Source: JBLHKS01 sp047620505 | GTDB lineage: Bacteria; Verrucomicrobiota; Verrucomicrobiia; Verrucomicrobiales; DEV007 | NCBI GenBank assembly: GCA_047620505.1 | Contig: JBLHKS010000045.1 | Span: 1-40,715, forward strand | Length of the DNA stretch: 40,715 bases | Direction of reading: 5' to 3' | Part shown: positions 24,921 to 34,010 of the stretch, piece by piece | Layout of the letters: every line of letters starts with the position of its first letter | Numbering within the stretch: the first letter of the stretch is position 1 | Notes under the pieces: model-generated | What the model saw: only the letters and a program-made list of their open reading frames with translations | Database searches by the model: none | Told to the model about the DNA's origin: nothing | Position numbers and translations under genes: made by a program

Positions 24921-25523
24921 TTACAGCGCCTCTTTTGTGCTCGGGATCCGCCCGGCAATCCGCTCGTCCACCCGCATCGCCTGATCTGCCGCGCGCGCGA
25001 CGCCTTTGAAAAGCGCTTCCGCCATGTGATGGCCATCTCGTCCATAAAGAAGAGTGGCGTGCAAATTCATCGTTGCGTTGAAGGCGAAAGCGCGGAAAAA
25101 CTCCTCGACCAACGAGAATGGAAAATTGCCGCCGATCGGATCGATCCGCTCCGGCGCTTCGAACACGAGGTAGGGCCGTCCACTGAAATCCAAGGCGATC
25201 CGCGCAAGAGTTTCGTCCATCGGCAGGAGGCTCGATCCGTAGCGGACGATTCCTTTTTTATCGCCTAACGCTTTGCGAAGGCACTGACCGAGGACGATGC
25301 CGACGTCTTCGACAGTGTGGTGAAAATCGACCTCCAGATCGCCTTTCGCGACGACCTTCAGATTCGTCACGCTGTGTTTGGCGAACAGCGTGAGCATGTG
25401 ATCGAAAAATCCGATCCCGGTGTCGATCTCCGAATCGCCGACGCCATCTAGATCAAGTTCGATCCGGATGTCGGTTTCGGCGGTTTTGCGATCAATTTTC
25501 GCCGTGCGCGAGGTGCTTCCCAT
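24921..25523 (-). CDS. hisB: Imidazoleglycerol-phosphate dehydratase
   Basis: HisB dehydrates imidazole-glycerol phosphate to imidazole-acetol phosphate in histidine synthesis. The 200-residue single-function protein has the duplicated metal-binding signatures: TGIGFFDHMLTLFAKHS and DFHHTVEDVGIVLGQ, then FFRAFAFNATMNLHATLLYG and HHMAEALFKGVARA. It lacks the HisB-N phosphatase domain of enterobacteria. It starts 13 bp after the upstream membrane-protein gene, an unexpected neighbour; hisH is 16 kb away. Confidence 0.96.
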   Translation of the reverse strand: MGSTSRTAKIDRKTAETDIRIELDLDGVGDSEIDTGIGFFDHMLTLFAKHSVTNLKVVAKGDLEVDFHHTVEDVGIVLGQCLRKALGDKKGIVRYGSSLLPMDETLARIALDFSGRPYLVFEAPERIDPIGGNFPFSLVEEFFRAFAFNATMNLHATLLYGRDGHHMAEALFKGVARAADQAMRVDERIAGRIPSTKEAL

Positions 25524-25536
25524 GGCCGTAGGCAGT

Positions 25537-27051
25537 TTAGTCCTTGTCGCCTCGGTTCTTGAGATACAGGAAACCGGTAAACGCCGCCATCACCGCCCCG
25601 ATGGCGATCCCGATATACATGATGATCGTCGTGATACTGGTTTTCGGCTTCCAATCGGAATAATCCTTTTTCTCAGCCGGGGCACGGGTCTTTTTGGTAG
25701 ATTTCTTGGAAGTCTTCTTCTTTGAATCCGCCTCCGGAGTGTTTTCAACTTTCGGCCTCATCCTTTCGAGCGCTGCGAGCGGATCATCCTCAGCTCCTGC
25801 TTTACCAGCCTTGTCGGCATTAGCTCCTGCTGCTGGAGCTGTTCCCGGCTCTGGGATGTCTGGGCTGGCCGCCGCATTGCGCTCTGCGAGCAGCACTAAC
25901 GCTTCAGCGCGCTCGATCCCGGCTTCCAGTTTCTCTTGAATCGCTGTCGTGTATTCGTCCTTCGATTTACCGCGACCCACTTTAATTTTAAGCAGTTCCT
26001 TGAGCTTTTCCTCGGCGACTTTCAGCGTCTCCAACTCGGCGGAGGCAAGCAGCGTCTCAATCTCGTAAAGGCCATTCGCACGCTTCTGCAGCGCCACCCG
26101 ATCAAGCTCGCGCAGCCGTTCCATTTCGGATCGGACAATCTTCACGCCTTCCTGGAGACTGGCGATGTCGAATTGGTTGATCGGCAGCCAGCGATCTCCA
26201 CGCTTTTTGGCTGCTTCTCTCGCTTGATCGAATTGCTTTTTCTGCAGGGTCTGATTCCGCTGGTAATTGATGAGCTCCTGGCCAGAAAGAGTCGCTTCGC
26301 CCTTTTTCCGCTGGGCATCGAGGTAAGCGAAATTCTTGATGTCGCGTTGTAGCTGATTTCCATAGATTGGAAGAACCTGTAAAGCGGTCACGATCGAATC
26401 TGGATAGATCGTCGCGCCGCGGTAACGATTCTCAATCTGGTCGAATGTCCGCAGTGCCGTGAGGAATCCGCTTCCGCCCTGCTGAGCTTGTTTCAGCATA
26501 TGATAATAGGCAATTCGAGCATCCGTGTTACCTCGATGAGCATTTCGCTCTTCCTTGGTGATCCACTCGCCTTGGATTTTGATAAATCCGCCTTCGACCT
26601 TGGCTAGTTCGTCGTTCAGTTCGTCCTTGATCTTGGTAACCGCCTCGACATGGGGGCTTTCGGAAAAATCCGTAAGGAAACGCGTCGGTTCCAACAGCAA
26701 AGTCCGGTAGTCCGCCGCAGCAACCAGAGATTTTGTCGGCAGCAGCTGCTGGATCAGTTCGAATTTCAAATCCGCTTCGTCCGGGCGTTCAATCGACTCC
26801 ACCTCTCCCTTCGGAATCCGCTTTTTGTCTCGAATCGTGCTCCCCTCCGCATCCTCCGGAAGAAAGATCGTTCCCTTGGGCTCGGACGTCGCGATGATGT
26901 CGATCACGACAAAATCCCCTTTGTCATCGACGACCGTTCCCTCGATAACCGTGCCATCGGTCAGGGTGACGACGTCAGCTTGAAGGGTGGTGATGGCGAA
27001 GAGCGCCGTAAAAAGTGTGATAAGTCGAAATCGAATCTGAGAAGTCTTCAT
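25537..27051 (-). CDS. Exported protein with C-terminal membrane anchor, Verrucomicrobia-type, function unknown
   Basis: From ATG 27051 the protein has about 504 residues: a signal peptide (ITLFTALFAITTLQA), a short Sm-like beta segment (VVTLTDGTVIEGTVVDDKGD), a long helical middle (about 80-390, charged, TPR-like in feel), an Ala/Pro and Lys-rich linker, and a final membrane helix (IIMYIGIAIGAVMAAFTGFL). The layout resembles a large-protein family I recall as 'PTPDL' from Verrucomicrobia; that match is from memory. A TTG at 27081 extends the frame but would precede the signal peptide. The palindrome at 26740 is read as IQQLLP. Confidence 0.65.
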   Translation of the reverse strand: MKTSQIRFRLITLFTALFAITTLQADVVTLTDGTVIEGTVVDDKGDFVVIDIIATSEPKGTIFLPEDAEGSTIRDKKRIPKGEVESIERPDEADLKFELIQQLLPTKSLVAAADYRTLLLEPTRFLTDFSESPHVEAVTKIKDELNDELAKVEGGFIKIQGEWITKEERNAHRGNTDARIAYYHMLKQAQQGGSGFLTALRTFDQIENRYRGATIYPDSIVTALQVLPIYGNQLQRDIKNFAYLDAQRKKGEATLSGQELINYQRNQTLQKKQFDQAREAAKKRGDRWLPINQFDIASLQEGVKIVRSEMERLRELDRVALQKRANGLYEIETLLASAELETLKVAEEKLKELLKIKVGRGKSKDEYTTAIQEKLEAGIERAEALVLLAERNAAASPDIPEPGTAPAAGANADKAGKAGAEDDPLAALERMRPKVENTPEADSKKKTSKKSTKKTRAPAEKKDYSDWKPKTSITTIIMYIGIAIGAVMAAFTGFLYLKNRGDKD

Positions 27052-27149
27052 AATCGGGATGGAGTCGAATTGAACCCCCAAATTAAACCGGATTCGCCAG
27101 AGCGCGCCAGTTTCTTTTCGAGATTGTTGAAAGAAACCGCGGAAAAACG

Positions 27150-28316
27150 CTATTTCGCCTCAGCGTAAGTCCGGCCGAGGTAGCCGACGATCGCTTTGCG
27201 GACCTCCGTAATGTCGATCTCGCCGTCGGTGTGGCGGTAGACGATTTCGCCGCCGGGCGCGATCAGAATCGTGTAGGGAATCGGGCCCTTCCACTCCGGA
27301 TCCAGCGCTTCCGCGAGTTTCTCCGTATCGAGCGTGTTTAAATAATTGTTCGTCGTTCGGCCCTCTTTTTCGACCGAAGCCGCCGTCCGCTTCGGCATCG
27401 CTGCGTGCTCTTCCTCAAGGAATTCCTGCACCATCGCGCCTTCGGTCGGCCGATTCATGCTGATCGAAACGAAGTCAAAGCCGCGGCTCTCGAACTGCCG
27501 CCCCAACAAGACCAAATCGGCGAATTCCTCAATGCACGGCCCGCACCACGAGGCCCACAGATTCACCATCCGAAGCTTGCTCGACTCATTCCGCGCCAGG
27601 AGTTTCGCCGTCTCAAAATCCAACTCCTCGAACGTCACCGGGAGCTTCTTCCATTCCGCTTCCTTCTCGGCGAGCGTGTCCTTTTTGGAGAGCCACTTGG
27701 TCGAGCAACCGAACGCCCGAGTCGTTTCAACCGGGACCGCCTCGCCCGCCAGAAGCGCCTCGATCGCGTTGCGCGCATCGTGCTGAGCCGCCGCTGCCAG
27801 GGACCTCGAATCGTCGATCCTGCCCTGATACCGAAGCTTGCGTTCCTTGTCGAAAACGAAAATGTGAGGCGTCGCCAGCGCTCCAAAAGCGTTCGCCGCA
27901 TCCTGAGTGTCGCCGTCGTAAAGATACGGAAAATTGAATCCCTGATCCTTCGCGTGAAGTTTCATCTCCTCGAGCGTGTCTCCGTAAACCGCATAACCAA
28001 GTTCATCGATTCTAACCGATTTCGGATCGTTCGGCGAAATCGCGACCAGCTGAAAACTCTTCTCCTTCAGGTCCCCGACTATTTTTTTGACTCGCCCTTC
28101 AGCCGCCTGCGCCGTCGGACAATGATTACAGGTAAAGAGAATCGCCAGCACATCCGCGTCCGCGTATTCGGCCAACGTGTGGGGCTTTCCGTCGACGCCA
28201 GGGAGGTTGAAATCCGGAGCAGCTGCTCCGATCTCCAGCGGCTCGACAGTATTCGGCGCGGCTGATGCAAAAGTTGCAATTCCGATGAAAACAGAGAGGA
28301 ATCCGATGGGCTTCAT
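27150..28316 (-). CDS. Secreted double thioredoxin-fold protein (redoxin plus TlpA-like)
   Basis: From ATG 28316 the protein has 388 residues and a signal peptide (residues 1-20). Domain 1 (about 28-190) is an AhpC/TSA-like redoxin with FTCNHCPTAQ, a CxxC at 63-66. Domain 2 (about 225-385) is TlpA-like with NLWASWCGPCIEEF, the active CxxC at 258-261, and a cis-Pro-like GPIPYTI segment. Two redox domains in one chain could pass electrons between each other or onto exported targets. A frame extension to 28373 would overlap the divergent DUF4404 gene and spoil the signal peptide. A palindrome variant at 28217 is read as GAAAPDF. Confidence 0.85.
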   Translation of the reverse strand: MKPIGFLSVFIGIATFASAAPNTVEPLEIGAAAPDFNLPGVDGKPHTLAEYADADVLAILFTCNHCPTAQAAEGRVKKIVGDLKEKSFQLVAISPNDPKSVRIDELGYAVYGDTLEEMKLHAKDQGFNFPYLYDGDTQDAANAFGALATPHIFVFDKERKLRYQGRIDDSRSLAAAAQHDARNAIEALLAGEAVPVETTRAFGCSTKWLSKKDTLAEKEAEWKKLPVTFEELDFETAKLLARNESSKLRMVNLWASWCGPCIEEFADLVLLGRQFESRGFDFVSISMNRPTEGAMVQEFLEEEHAAMPKRTAASVEKEGRTTNNYLNTLDTEKLAEALDPEWKGPIPYTILIAPGGEIVYRHTDGEIDITEVRKAIVGYLGRTYAEAK

Positions 28317-28330
28317 GATAGGGTCAATCA

Positions 28331-28621
28331 ATGAAGACGACTCTTGAAGATTTGCAAAGCCGGCTGGAGACAAACGGGGACCTGGCCGTCCAGGATCGCG
28401 CGGCGCTACTCGAATTGGTCGAGGAGCTAAAGCAGGAAAGCGAAGACTGGAGCCAGCACGACGAATCCGAGGAAATTCGAGCCGCTCTGGCGGAAGCCGC
28501 CGCTCCTGGCGATTCGTCTAGCACGGTCGAGGACCGCCTGCTGCGTCTCGAAGCCGAACATCCCGCAGCGTCGACTTTAATCGGGCGACTGGCCGACATG
28601 CTCTCTCGAATGGGGGTTTAA
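28331..28621 (+). CDS. DUF4404 family protein
   Basis: The 96-residue protein is helical and acidic with the DUF4404 ending: RLEAEHPAASTLIGRLADML followed by SRMGV matches the family pattern 'fEaeHP..a..l..iaD.La.MGi'. The function of the family is unknown. It starts 14 bp from the divergent thioredoxin-fold gene, so their promoters must overlap the starts of both genes. It ends six bases before the convergent HD hydrolase stop. Confidence 0.8.
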   Translation: MKTTLEDLQSRLETNGDLAVQDRAALLELVEELKQESEDWSQHDESEEIRAALAEAAAPGDSSSTVEDRLLRLEAEHPAASTLIGRLADMLSRMGV

Positions 28622-28627
28622 CCCATT

Positions 28628-29272
28628 TTATTTTCCAGCGCATGGCGCAGGGCTGTTGCAATGAAATCGTTGGCCCGATTTGAGGCGGCCGAGTTCCCAG
28701 GTCAGATTTTTTCGAGCCTGTGATTCGTAGCGATCGCGGAACCATTCGTCTGGAAAAACCTCGGGGCGATCTAGAAAACTGCTCAGCACCGAGGCTCTTC
28801 CTTTATTATATTCGTTTTCCGCTACCCAGCTATATTCTCGCCGAATCGCTTTCGCGTAATCGGCGTAGCGCTCGGAAGATTTGCCCAGCGTGCTCAGATC
28901 GAGGCTGATGATCTGCTTCTCGTCTTTGCTTGAGATTTCGATGTCGTGGCGCGTCGCCAGAATCAATCTTTCGACATCGTTTCTGATCGTTTTCGCGAAG
29001 CCGAGTTCTACGAGATCCCGCTTCGCCCAAGCCGCACTCTGCGCTTCGTTGTCTTTCGCGTGCGAGTCGTAAACCACGTCGTGATACCAGATCGCAATCT
29101 CGACCGCCTCGCCAGCAGCTGCTGGAGCCGAATCCAACTCGTTCAGCAAATCCGTGATGTGCGTCAAATTGTGATAAGCCCGGCTCTCCTCGCCGTACGC
29201 CGCCTCCAGCCGATCGAATGCTTCGTCCGCAGCTGCTGAGTTGCCCATTAAAGCTCGCCAGCGCACCTTCAT
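28628..29272 (-). CDS. Predicted metal-dependent HD-type phosphohydrolase
   Basis: The 214-residue protein fits the COG4339 family: YHNLTHITDLLNELD, IAIWYHDVVYDSHAKDNEAQ (the His-Asp pair), ILATRHDIE and SLDLSTLGKSSERY, which supplies further metal ligands. Substrate is unknown. Its start overlaps the coaD stop by four bases, so they are coupled. It has two palindrome copies, at 29113 (SAPAAAG) and 29227 (NSAAAD), the only gene with two. Confidence 0.85.
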   Translation of the reverse strand: MKVRWRALMGNSAAADEAFDRLEAAYGEESRAYHNLTHITDLLNELDSAPAAAGEAVEIAIWYHDVVYDSHAKDNEAQSAAWAKRDLVELGFAKTIRNDVERLILATRHDIEISSKDEKQIISLDLSTLGKSSERYADYAKAIRREYSWVAENEYNKGRASVLSSFLDRPEVFPDEWFRDRYESQARKNLTWELGRLKSGQRFHCNSPAPCAGK

Positions 29273-29757
29273 CCGCCCCGCGAAAGCATCGCCTCGAAAA
29301 CCGGTTTCGGCACGTACTGCCGGACGTGTTCCTGCCAGCCTTCCGGACCCACGAGCCCGCGCACCATGCTGGAGCTGACCTCCGCAATGTGCCTCGGCGG
29401 CATCAGAAAGACTGTCGTGATTTCCGGTCGAATATCTTCGTTAATCTGGCGCATCACCCGCTCATATTCGTAGTCGCCTGGAGAGCGGATTCCACGGACC
29501 ACGTACTGCGCTCCGATCTCCGCAGCGTAGTCGACAAGGTAGCGATTCTCGAAATTTGAGACCTCAACCGCGCTGGCATCGTCTAGCGATGCTTCGATCA
29601 ACTCGAGCCGATTTTCGCGCGAAAACGTGTAGGTTTTATCCGGGTTGTCGCCGATCGCCACGGTCAGCTTATCAAAAAGGCCACACGCTTCCTGGATGAT
29701 CCAGAGGTGACCATTCGTGATCGGATCGAAGCTTCCTGCGTAGACGGCGTGTTTCAC
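29269..29757 (-). CDS. coaD: Phosphopantetheine adenylyltransferase
   Basis: CoaD transfers AMP from ATP to 4'-phosphopantetheine, the penultimate step of coenzyme A synthesis. The 162-residue protein has the nucleotidyltransferase motif AGSFDPITNGHLWII, the family block VVRGIRSPGDYEYERVMRQI, and PPRHIAEVSSSMVRGL at the C-terminus. Length is normal. It lies 14 bp after the PDZ/HEAT gene and overlaps the HD hydrolase start. Confidence 0.96.
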   Translation of the reverse strand: MKHAVYAGSFDPITNGHLWIIQEACGLFDKLTVAIGDNPDKTYTFSRENRLELIEASLDDASAVEVSNFENRYLVDYAAEIGAQYVVRGIRSPGDYEYERVMRQINEDIRPEITTVFLMPPRHIAEVSSSMVRGLVGPEGWQEHVRQYVPKPVFEAMLSRGG

Positions 29758-29771
29758 TTTTTCGAGTTTTC

Positions 29772-32150
29772 TCAGTTCAAATTGCGCAGTGGCTGGCCTG
29801 CATCCGATTTTTCGATGAACGCGATCGTGTCCAGCAGCTGCTGGTGGCGCTTGTGAGATTTTGATTTCGGATGGGCCGCTTCTTCGGCCATGGCGCGGAG
29901 TTTTGGCAATTCCGAATTCGCTGCGGCGCCGTAAATCTTCAGGGCGCGCAGACCTTGATCGAGGCGTCGATCCGAACCCCAGCGCTCGGGCTCCGCCAGC
30001 TCCAGGCAGAGCGGAAGGCCCTCGGCAATCCGGTTTTTCGCGAGGACTTCGAGTCCAGCCATTCGGATTCCATCCGAAAACATCACGCCGCTAGGCGACT
30101 GCTCGACGACGGCTTCGAGGACCGACGGAAGCAACGGCTCAATCTCGTCAGGGCTGAGTTGTTGATAAATCGTCCGCATCGATCCGCGAGCGCGACCGTC
30201 TTCATTCCGCAGAACGGCTTCGGTCGCTTGGCGAAGGAGATCGCGGTCGATGTTTTCGATGTTTTTGCCTAACAAACCGCGACCTGAGTCGAACAACGCA
30301 AATGCGAGGAAGCGCTGGATGTGACCTCGAGGGTCCTGCTCATTCGGCGGCTGAGCAACGAGCTTGAGCAGCTCTGGAATCGCAACTCGAGCCGGCTCGC
30401 CGATTCCTGCGAGTGCCTCCGCGGCCTGCGCGCGAAGCCAGAGTTCGTCGTGGCTGAGGAGCGCGGTCAACGCAGGAACGCCGGACGCGCCGCGCGGTCC
30501 AAGTTGTTCGAACGCCGCACAGGCACCGAACTGGATATTGAGATCATCGCTGCCCAACATTTCAATCAGCTGCGGCACGAAATCGCCTTCCTTCTTCGCT
30601 AAGGCGAGAGCCGCGCGCTCCCGAATCACCGGCGACCAGCTCGTGAGGTCGTCGATCAGATCCTCAATCGAACGCGCATCGTAAACCAGAGAAGCGTCCG
30701 ACGCGGGCGTCCAACCGCGCCCGGCCTCGATCAACTCGGCTGCTTGTTCGCTCGTCAGCTCTGGGGCTGAACTTGGCTTAGCTCCTGTGAAGCGCGTTTT
30801 TTTGAGCGCGACTGCGTAGCCCAAAAGGTAGGGGCCGGTGCAGTCCCAGCCACGATAACTGTGCTCGCCGCCCATCGCAGCCGGCTTACCAAGGAAGTCA
30901 AACGAGTAGTCCTGCTTGCGCGCGAGATCGAGCATCCAGGCGGATTCGCGAATCCACGCGCCTGTCGCCTCGGGACCTGACCGCGAGACTCCTGGCAGCG
31001 CCCAGAGCATGTTGAAATAATTCCCGGTGTGTCCGGATTCGCGCTCCGTTCCGAAAGACGAAACGCCCATTCGGCTGAAAAATTCCGCGCCTTGAGCTTC
31101 GCTGATCAAATCGAAAAGCACAGCAGCTGCTGAGGCCTTCCCGTTGTCGTCGTGCATCTTCAACCACGGGTGATGATCGCCGTAAGGGATCGCGCCCTTG
31201 CCGATGTAGAAGGCGAGAAACTTCTGACTTTTCTCGATCGCCGCGTAGACATCGGGATCGGAAACGCCGGCCTCACGGGCCAGAATCATCGAAGTCGTCA
31301 GGCTCAAGCCGACCTGATTCATCGCGCCGTAACCGCGGAGAATTCCGTTGTGCTCGTAGGCGAAGCGGTGGCCCCAGGTTCCGACGTGGCTTTGGCCGCC
31401 AGCGATCGCTTTGCTTAGTTTTTCGAGATTCGGGCGGGCGGATTCATCGCCGGTTGCCAATAAATATTCCGCCAGAAACAGATTCACCCAGCCGGTCGGC
31501 CAGGAATGAAGACCGTCATCGATTTCATAAGTCTTAGCCCAATCGGCCTCTTCCTTGATGAGCGCTGCGTAGGTTTTGTCCCCGCTTGCAAGCAGAGCGA
31601 GCGCGTTGAGCGAGCGTTGAATCGGGTTTCCGCGTTTGTCCGGATTTTTGCGCATCCTTTCGGCGAGCGCCGCGCATCCGCGTTCGAAAATCCGCGTCGA
31701 CTTTTCGCAATTGAACGGCGCTGTCGGCGAATATTCGCCAAGCGGCTCGAGCTGGATTTTGACGGTTTTGCGCGCGCCATCGCGGAAGCGAATCAGGCTA
31801 AGCGCGCCGTTTGCCGCTTCAGCCGAGGTGATCGCCTTGGCAAACGAGATTCGAGCATCAGAACCGAACTCAGTGCCGCCGATCCCGAGGATGACGTCGT
31901 CTTTAGTGAGCTTTCCTGCGGCTGGCGAATCCGGCTCGACTGCGGTGATCAAAATCTGGCGTGAATCGGTCGATTCTCCGCGCCAGGCGTAAACCCAGCC
32001 GCGAGCGCCGGTCGGGCCGAGGTTCCAGTCGTGAGCGGCTTTTTCCGGCAGCTGCTGGCTGACCGTGAAGTCAGGAATCGGAGGTTTGTCGGCAGCCTGG
32101 GCCGACACGACCACGAGGCCGAGAATGATAAAATAGTTCGAAAATTTCAT
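29772..32150 (-). CDS. Secreted PDZ, helical-barrel (DUF6288-like) and HEAT-repeat protein
   Basis: From ATG 32150 the protein has about 792 residues: a signal peptide (IILGLVVVSAQAAD), a PDZ-like domain (VEPDSPAAGKLTKDDVILGI), a long alpha/alpha-barrel-like region (about 130-460; WPTGWVNLFLAEYLLATGDE, GAIPYGDHHPWLK, GHTGNYFNMLWALPG), then HEAT repeats (IRERAALALAKKEGD, LWLRAQAAEALAGIGEP). DUF6288 proteins of PVC bacteria have this order, by recollection. The start overlaps the ThuA stop (ATGA), so the pair is coupled. Three palindrome copies at 29832, 31121 and 32047. Confidence 0.8.
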   Translation of the reverse strand: MKFSNYFIILGLVVVSAQAADKPPIPDFTVSQQLPEKAAHDWNLGPTGARGWVYAWRGESTDSRQILITAVEPDSPAAGKLTKDDVILGIGGTEFGSDARISFAKAITSAEAANGALSLIRFRDGARKTVKIQLEPLGEYSPTAPFNCEKSTRIFERGCAALAERMRKNPDKRGNPIQRSLNALALLASGDKTYAALIKEEADWAKTYEIDDGLHSWPTGWVNLFLAEYLLATGDESARPNLEKLSKAIAGGQSHVGTWGHRFAYEHNGILRGYGAMNQVGLSLTTSMILAREAGVSDPDVYAAIEKSQKFLAFYIGKGAIPYGDHHPWLKMHDDNGKASAAAVLFDLISEAQGAEFFSRMGVSSFGTERESGHTGNYFNMLWALPGVSRSGPEATGAWIRESAWMLDLARKQDYSFDFLGKPAAMGGEHSYRGWDCTGPYLLGYAVALKKTRFTGAKPSSAPELTSEQAAELIEAGRGWTPASDASLVYDARSIEDLIDDLTSWSPVIRERAALALAKKEGDFVPQLIEMLGSDDLNIQFGACAAFEQLGPRGASGVPALTALLSHDELWLRAQAAEALAGIGEPARVAIPELLKLVAQPPNEQDPRGHIQRFLAFALFDSGRGLLGKNIENIDRDLLRQATEAVLRNEDGRARGSMRTIYQQLSPDEIEPLLPSVLEAVVEQSPSGVMFSDGIRMAGLEVLAKNRIAEGLPLCLELAEPERWGSDRRLDQGLRALKIYGAAANSELPKLRAMAEEAAHPKSKSHKRHQQLLDTIAFIEKSDAGQPLRNLN

Positions 32151-32920
32151 TTTGTTTTTCCAGCTGCCCAAACGATTCCGCGAGCGAGAAGATCCTGAAA
32201 GACCGGATCGCGAAACGTGTCATCCGAGTGGCCGTAAGTCGTTCCGAAAACTCGCGTGCCTTCGAAATCGTTCACCCAGACAACGGGCTGAGCTTTGCCG
32301 GTTTTTTCGCTGACCGAAGTCGCGAGCGCGGTGGCACTTTCCCAAAGTTTTTCGATAACGTAGAGTTCGTCTTTCGGCGTTGTCCAATCGGTTGGGAAGC
32401 CCTTCATGATCGGATGATCGGTCGCGATGATCTTCACCGGATACTCGCTTTGATGCTCGTGATGCTTGCTGGTTACGCCGAGCAATTTCCGCCAATCGTC
32501 GATCTCGGCAGCACGATAAGTGTGCATCGCGCAGTGGATCACGACTGCGGGTACGCCGGCTTTGTGGGCCTCCGTGATTCGCCGGATGTACTCCGGATCG
32601 GTCGTGTTGGCGAAGCACTCGTTGTGAATCACAACGTCGTAGTTTTTGGCCCAGTCAGGGTCATCGTAGAACTTGATCTTCGCTTCTGTCCCGTTTCCTC
32701 CTTCGTTGATCACGGCCCACTCGATATCGGCCTTTTTCTGGGTCGCGGCGAGGAGCGTCGTCGCTTGGAAAACGTAATTGTGGCAGCAGCCGCCCGTGAT
32801 CAGGAGAGCTTTGATCGGCTCGCCGGTGTAGAGCTTTTTTTCGTCTTCAGCGGACGATCGCGCGGTGAAAATCAGGCCAGCAGCTGCTACGGCGAGGGTA
32901 ACGAAGATTTTGCGAATCAT
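32147..32920 (-). CDS. Secreted ThuA-domain protein
   Basis: The 257-residue protein has a signal peptide (residues 1-24, LAVAAAGLIFTARSSA). The rest is a ThuA, class-I-amidotransferase-like domain: IKALLITGGCCHNYVFQATT, NYDVVIHNECFA, PAVVIHCAMHTYR with LLG following, TDHPIMKGFPTDW, and VFGTTYGHSDDTF. ThuA-type proteins are linked to sugar (trehalose, glycan) metabolism and are very numerous in Verrucomicrobia and Planctomycetes; the reaction is unknown. It is coupled to the PDZ/HEAT gene. A one-mismatch palindrome at 32878 is read as VAAAGL in the signal peptide. Confidence 0.88.
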   Translation of the reverse strand: MIRKIFVTLAVAAAGLIFTARSSAEDEKKLYTGEPIKALLITGGCCHNYVFQATTLLAATQKKADIEWAVINEGGNGTEAKIKFYDDPDWAKNYDVVIHNECFANTTDPEYIRRITEAHKAGVPAVVIHCAMHTYRAAEIDDWRKLLGVTSKHHEHQSEYPVKIIATDHPIMKGFPTDWTTPKDELYVIEKLWESATALATSVSEKTGKAQPVVWVNDFEGTRVFGTTYGHSDDTFRDPVFQDLLARGIVWAAGKTK

Positions 32921-32964
32921 GGCGGATCTTCGACGCTCCGATCAGAGCCGTCAATCGTCGTTGG

Positions 32965-33957
32965 TCAGCCGAATTTGAATTTCGGACGGCGGACTTCGGT
33001 CGCTGCGGGCTGCGGCTCGTTTTGAATCGCCCGAAGCCTCACGCTGATGTCGAGCGCAGTCTGGAAACGAGCTTCGCGGTCCGGTTCCAACGCGCCTGCG
33101 ATGATGCGATCGAATCGCGGATCGACACCCGCGATTTCCGAAGCTGGAGGGCCGTCGATCGTCGGGATTTGTCCGGTCAGCATCTCAAAAAGGACGACGC
33201 CGAGGCTGTAAATGTCGGTCCGGTAGTCGATCGAAGCGGCGGGGTCGCGCATCTCGGGTGACGCGTAATTCAGGGTGGTCGCGGAGATGCTGTTCGACAT
33301 CGAATCGGAGATTTCCGGCCGCTGCCCCTGGACCCGCGAAAGGCCGAAATTGGCGACTTTGACTGAGCCTTCGTTGCTGATGAGGATGTTCGTTGGGCGG
33401 ATATCGCAATGGACGACTCCCTGGAGGTGGGCGTGCTGCAGGGCCTCGCAAATCTGCGGCGTCCAGCCGAAAATGTGGTCCAGCGTGAGCTGCTGGAGGT
33501 TCACGACTCGGCGAAGAATCGAGCCCTCGACGTACTCCATCACAAAGTAGTTCAAACCGCCCTCGGTCTTGCCAAAATCGTGGACTTTAATGATATTCGG
33601 ATGGTTGAGCGAAGCCATGGTGTGCGCCTCGTGCGTAAAGGCAGCCGCATAGCTTTCGCCCTCAGTTCCAGCGATCGGCGGCAAGAGTTTGAGGCAGATA
33701 TCGCGCTCAAGTTTCGGCTGACGACCACGGTAAAGCGCTCCTGTGAAATCAGAAGAAAACAGCACGCTCAACTCGTATTCGGGAACCTGCTGGTTCAAAT
33801 CCTCGATCGAAAGAGCCTCGAAATGGGTAGCCCGGGTCGTTCCGTCGTCCCGCTCAACCCAGAGGGGAACGGTTTTAGCCGCTGGAATCGCGGGTGCTGC
33901 TGCTGCTTCGTTTTCTTCGCTCACGGTGATCTCTAACGGATGTACAACACAAGGCAT
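32965..33957 (-). CDS. Serine/threonine protein kinase-like protein with degenerate active site
   Basis: The 330-residue protein has a kinase fold: Lys90 (ICLKLL), Glu110 (FTHEAHTMASLNHPNI), the catalytic loop VVHCDIRPTNIL with Asp185 and Asn190, and YASPE. Three departures stand out: the Gly-rich loop is degenerate (LFSSDFTGALYRG), the loop Lys is Arg (IRP), and the DFG motif is N203-F-G (ANFG, codon AAT), removing the Mg-binding Asp. It may be a pseudokinase or weakly active. No membrane segment is seen. GTG 33924 is an alternative start. It ends 44 bp before ThuA. Confidence 0.85.
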   Translation of the reverse strand: MPCVVHPLEITVSEENEAAAAPAIPAAKTVPLWVERDDGTTRATHFEALSIEDLNQQVPEYELSVLFSSDFTGALYRGRQPKLERDICLKLLPPIAGTEGESYAAAFTHEAHTMASLNHPNIIKVHDFGKTEGGLNYFVMEYVEGSILRRVVNLQQLTLDHIFGWTPQICEALQHAHLQGVVHCDIRPTNILISNEGSVKVANFGLSRVQGQRPEISDSMSNSISATTLNYASPEMRDPAASIDYRTDIYSLGVVLFEMLTGQIPTIDGPPASEIAGVDPRFDRIIAGALEPDREARFQTALDISVRLRAIQNEPQPAATEVRRPKFKFG

Positions 33958-34010
33958 CGGCGGGATTCAAGGAAAATACAAAAAATACGAATTCGAAGGT
34001 TTCAGAATTA

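Noticed and set aside
25829..25850. CTGCTGCTGGAGCTG as a palindrome copy
   Set aside because: It has CTG repeats, but no central CAGCTG and no symmetry.
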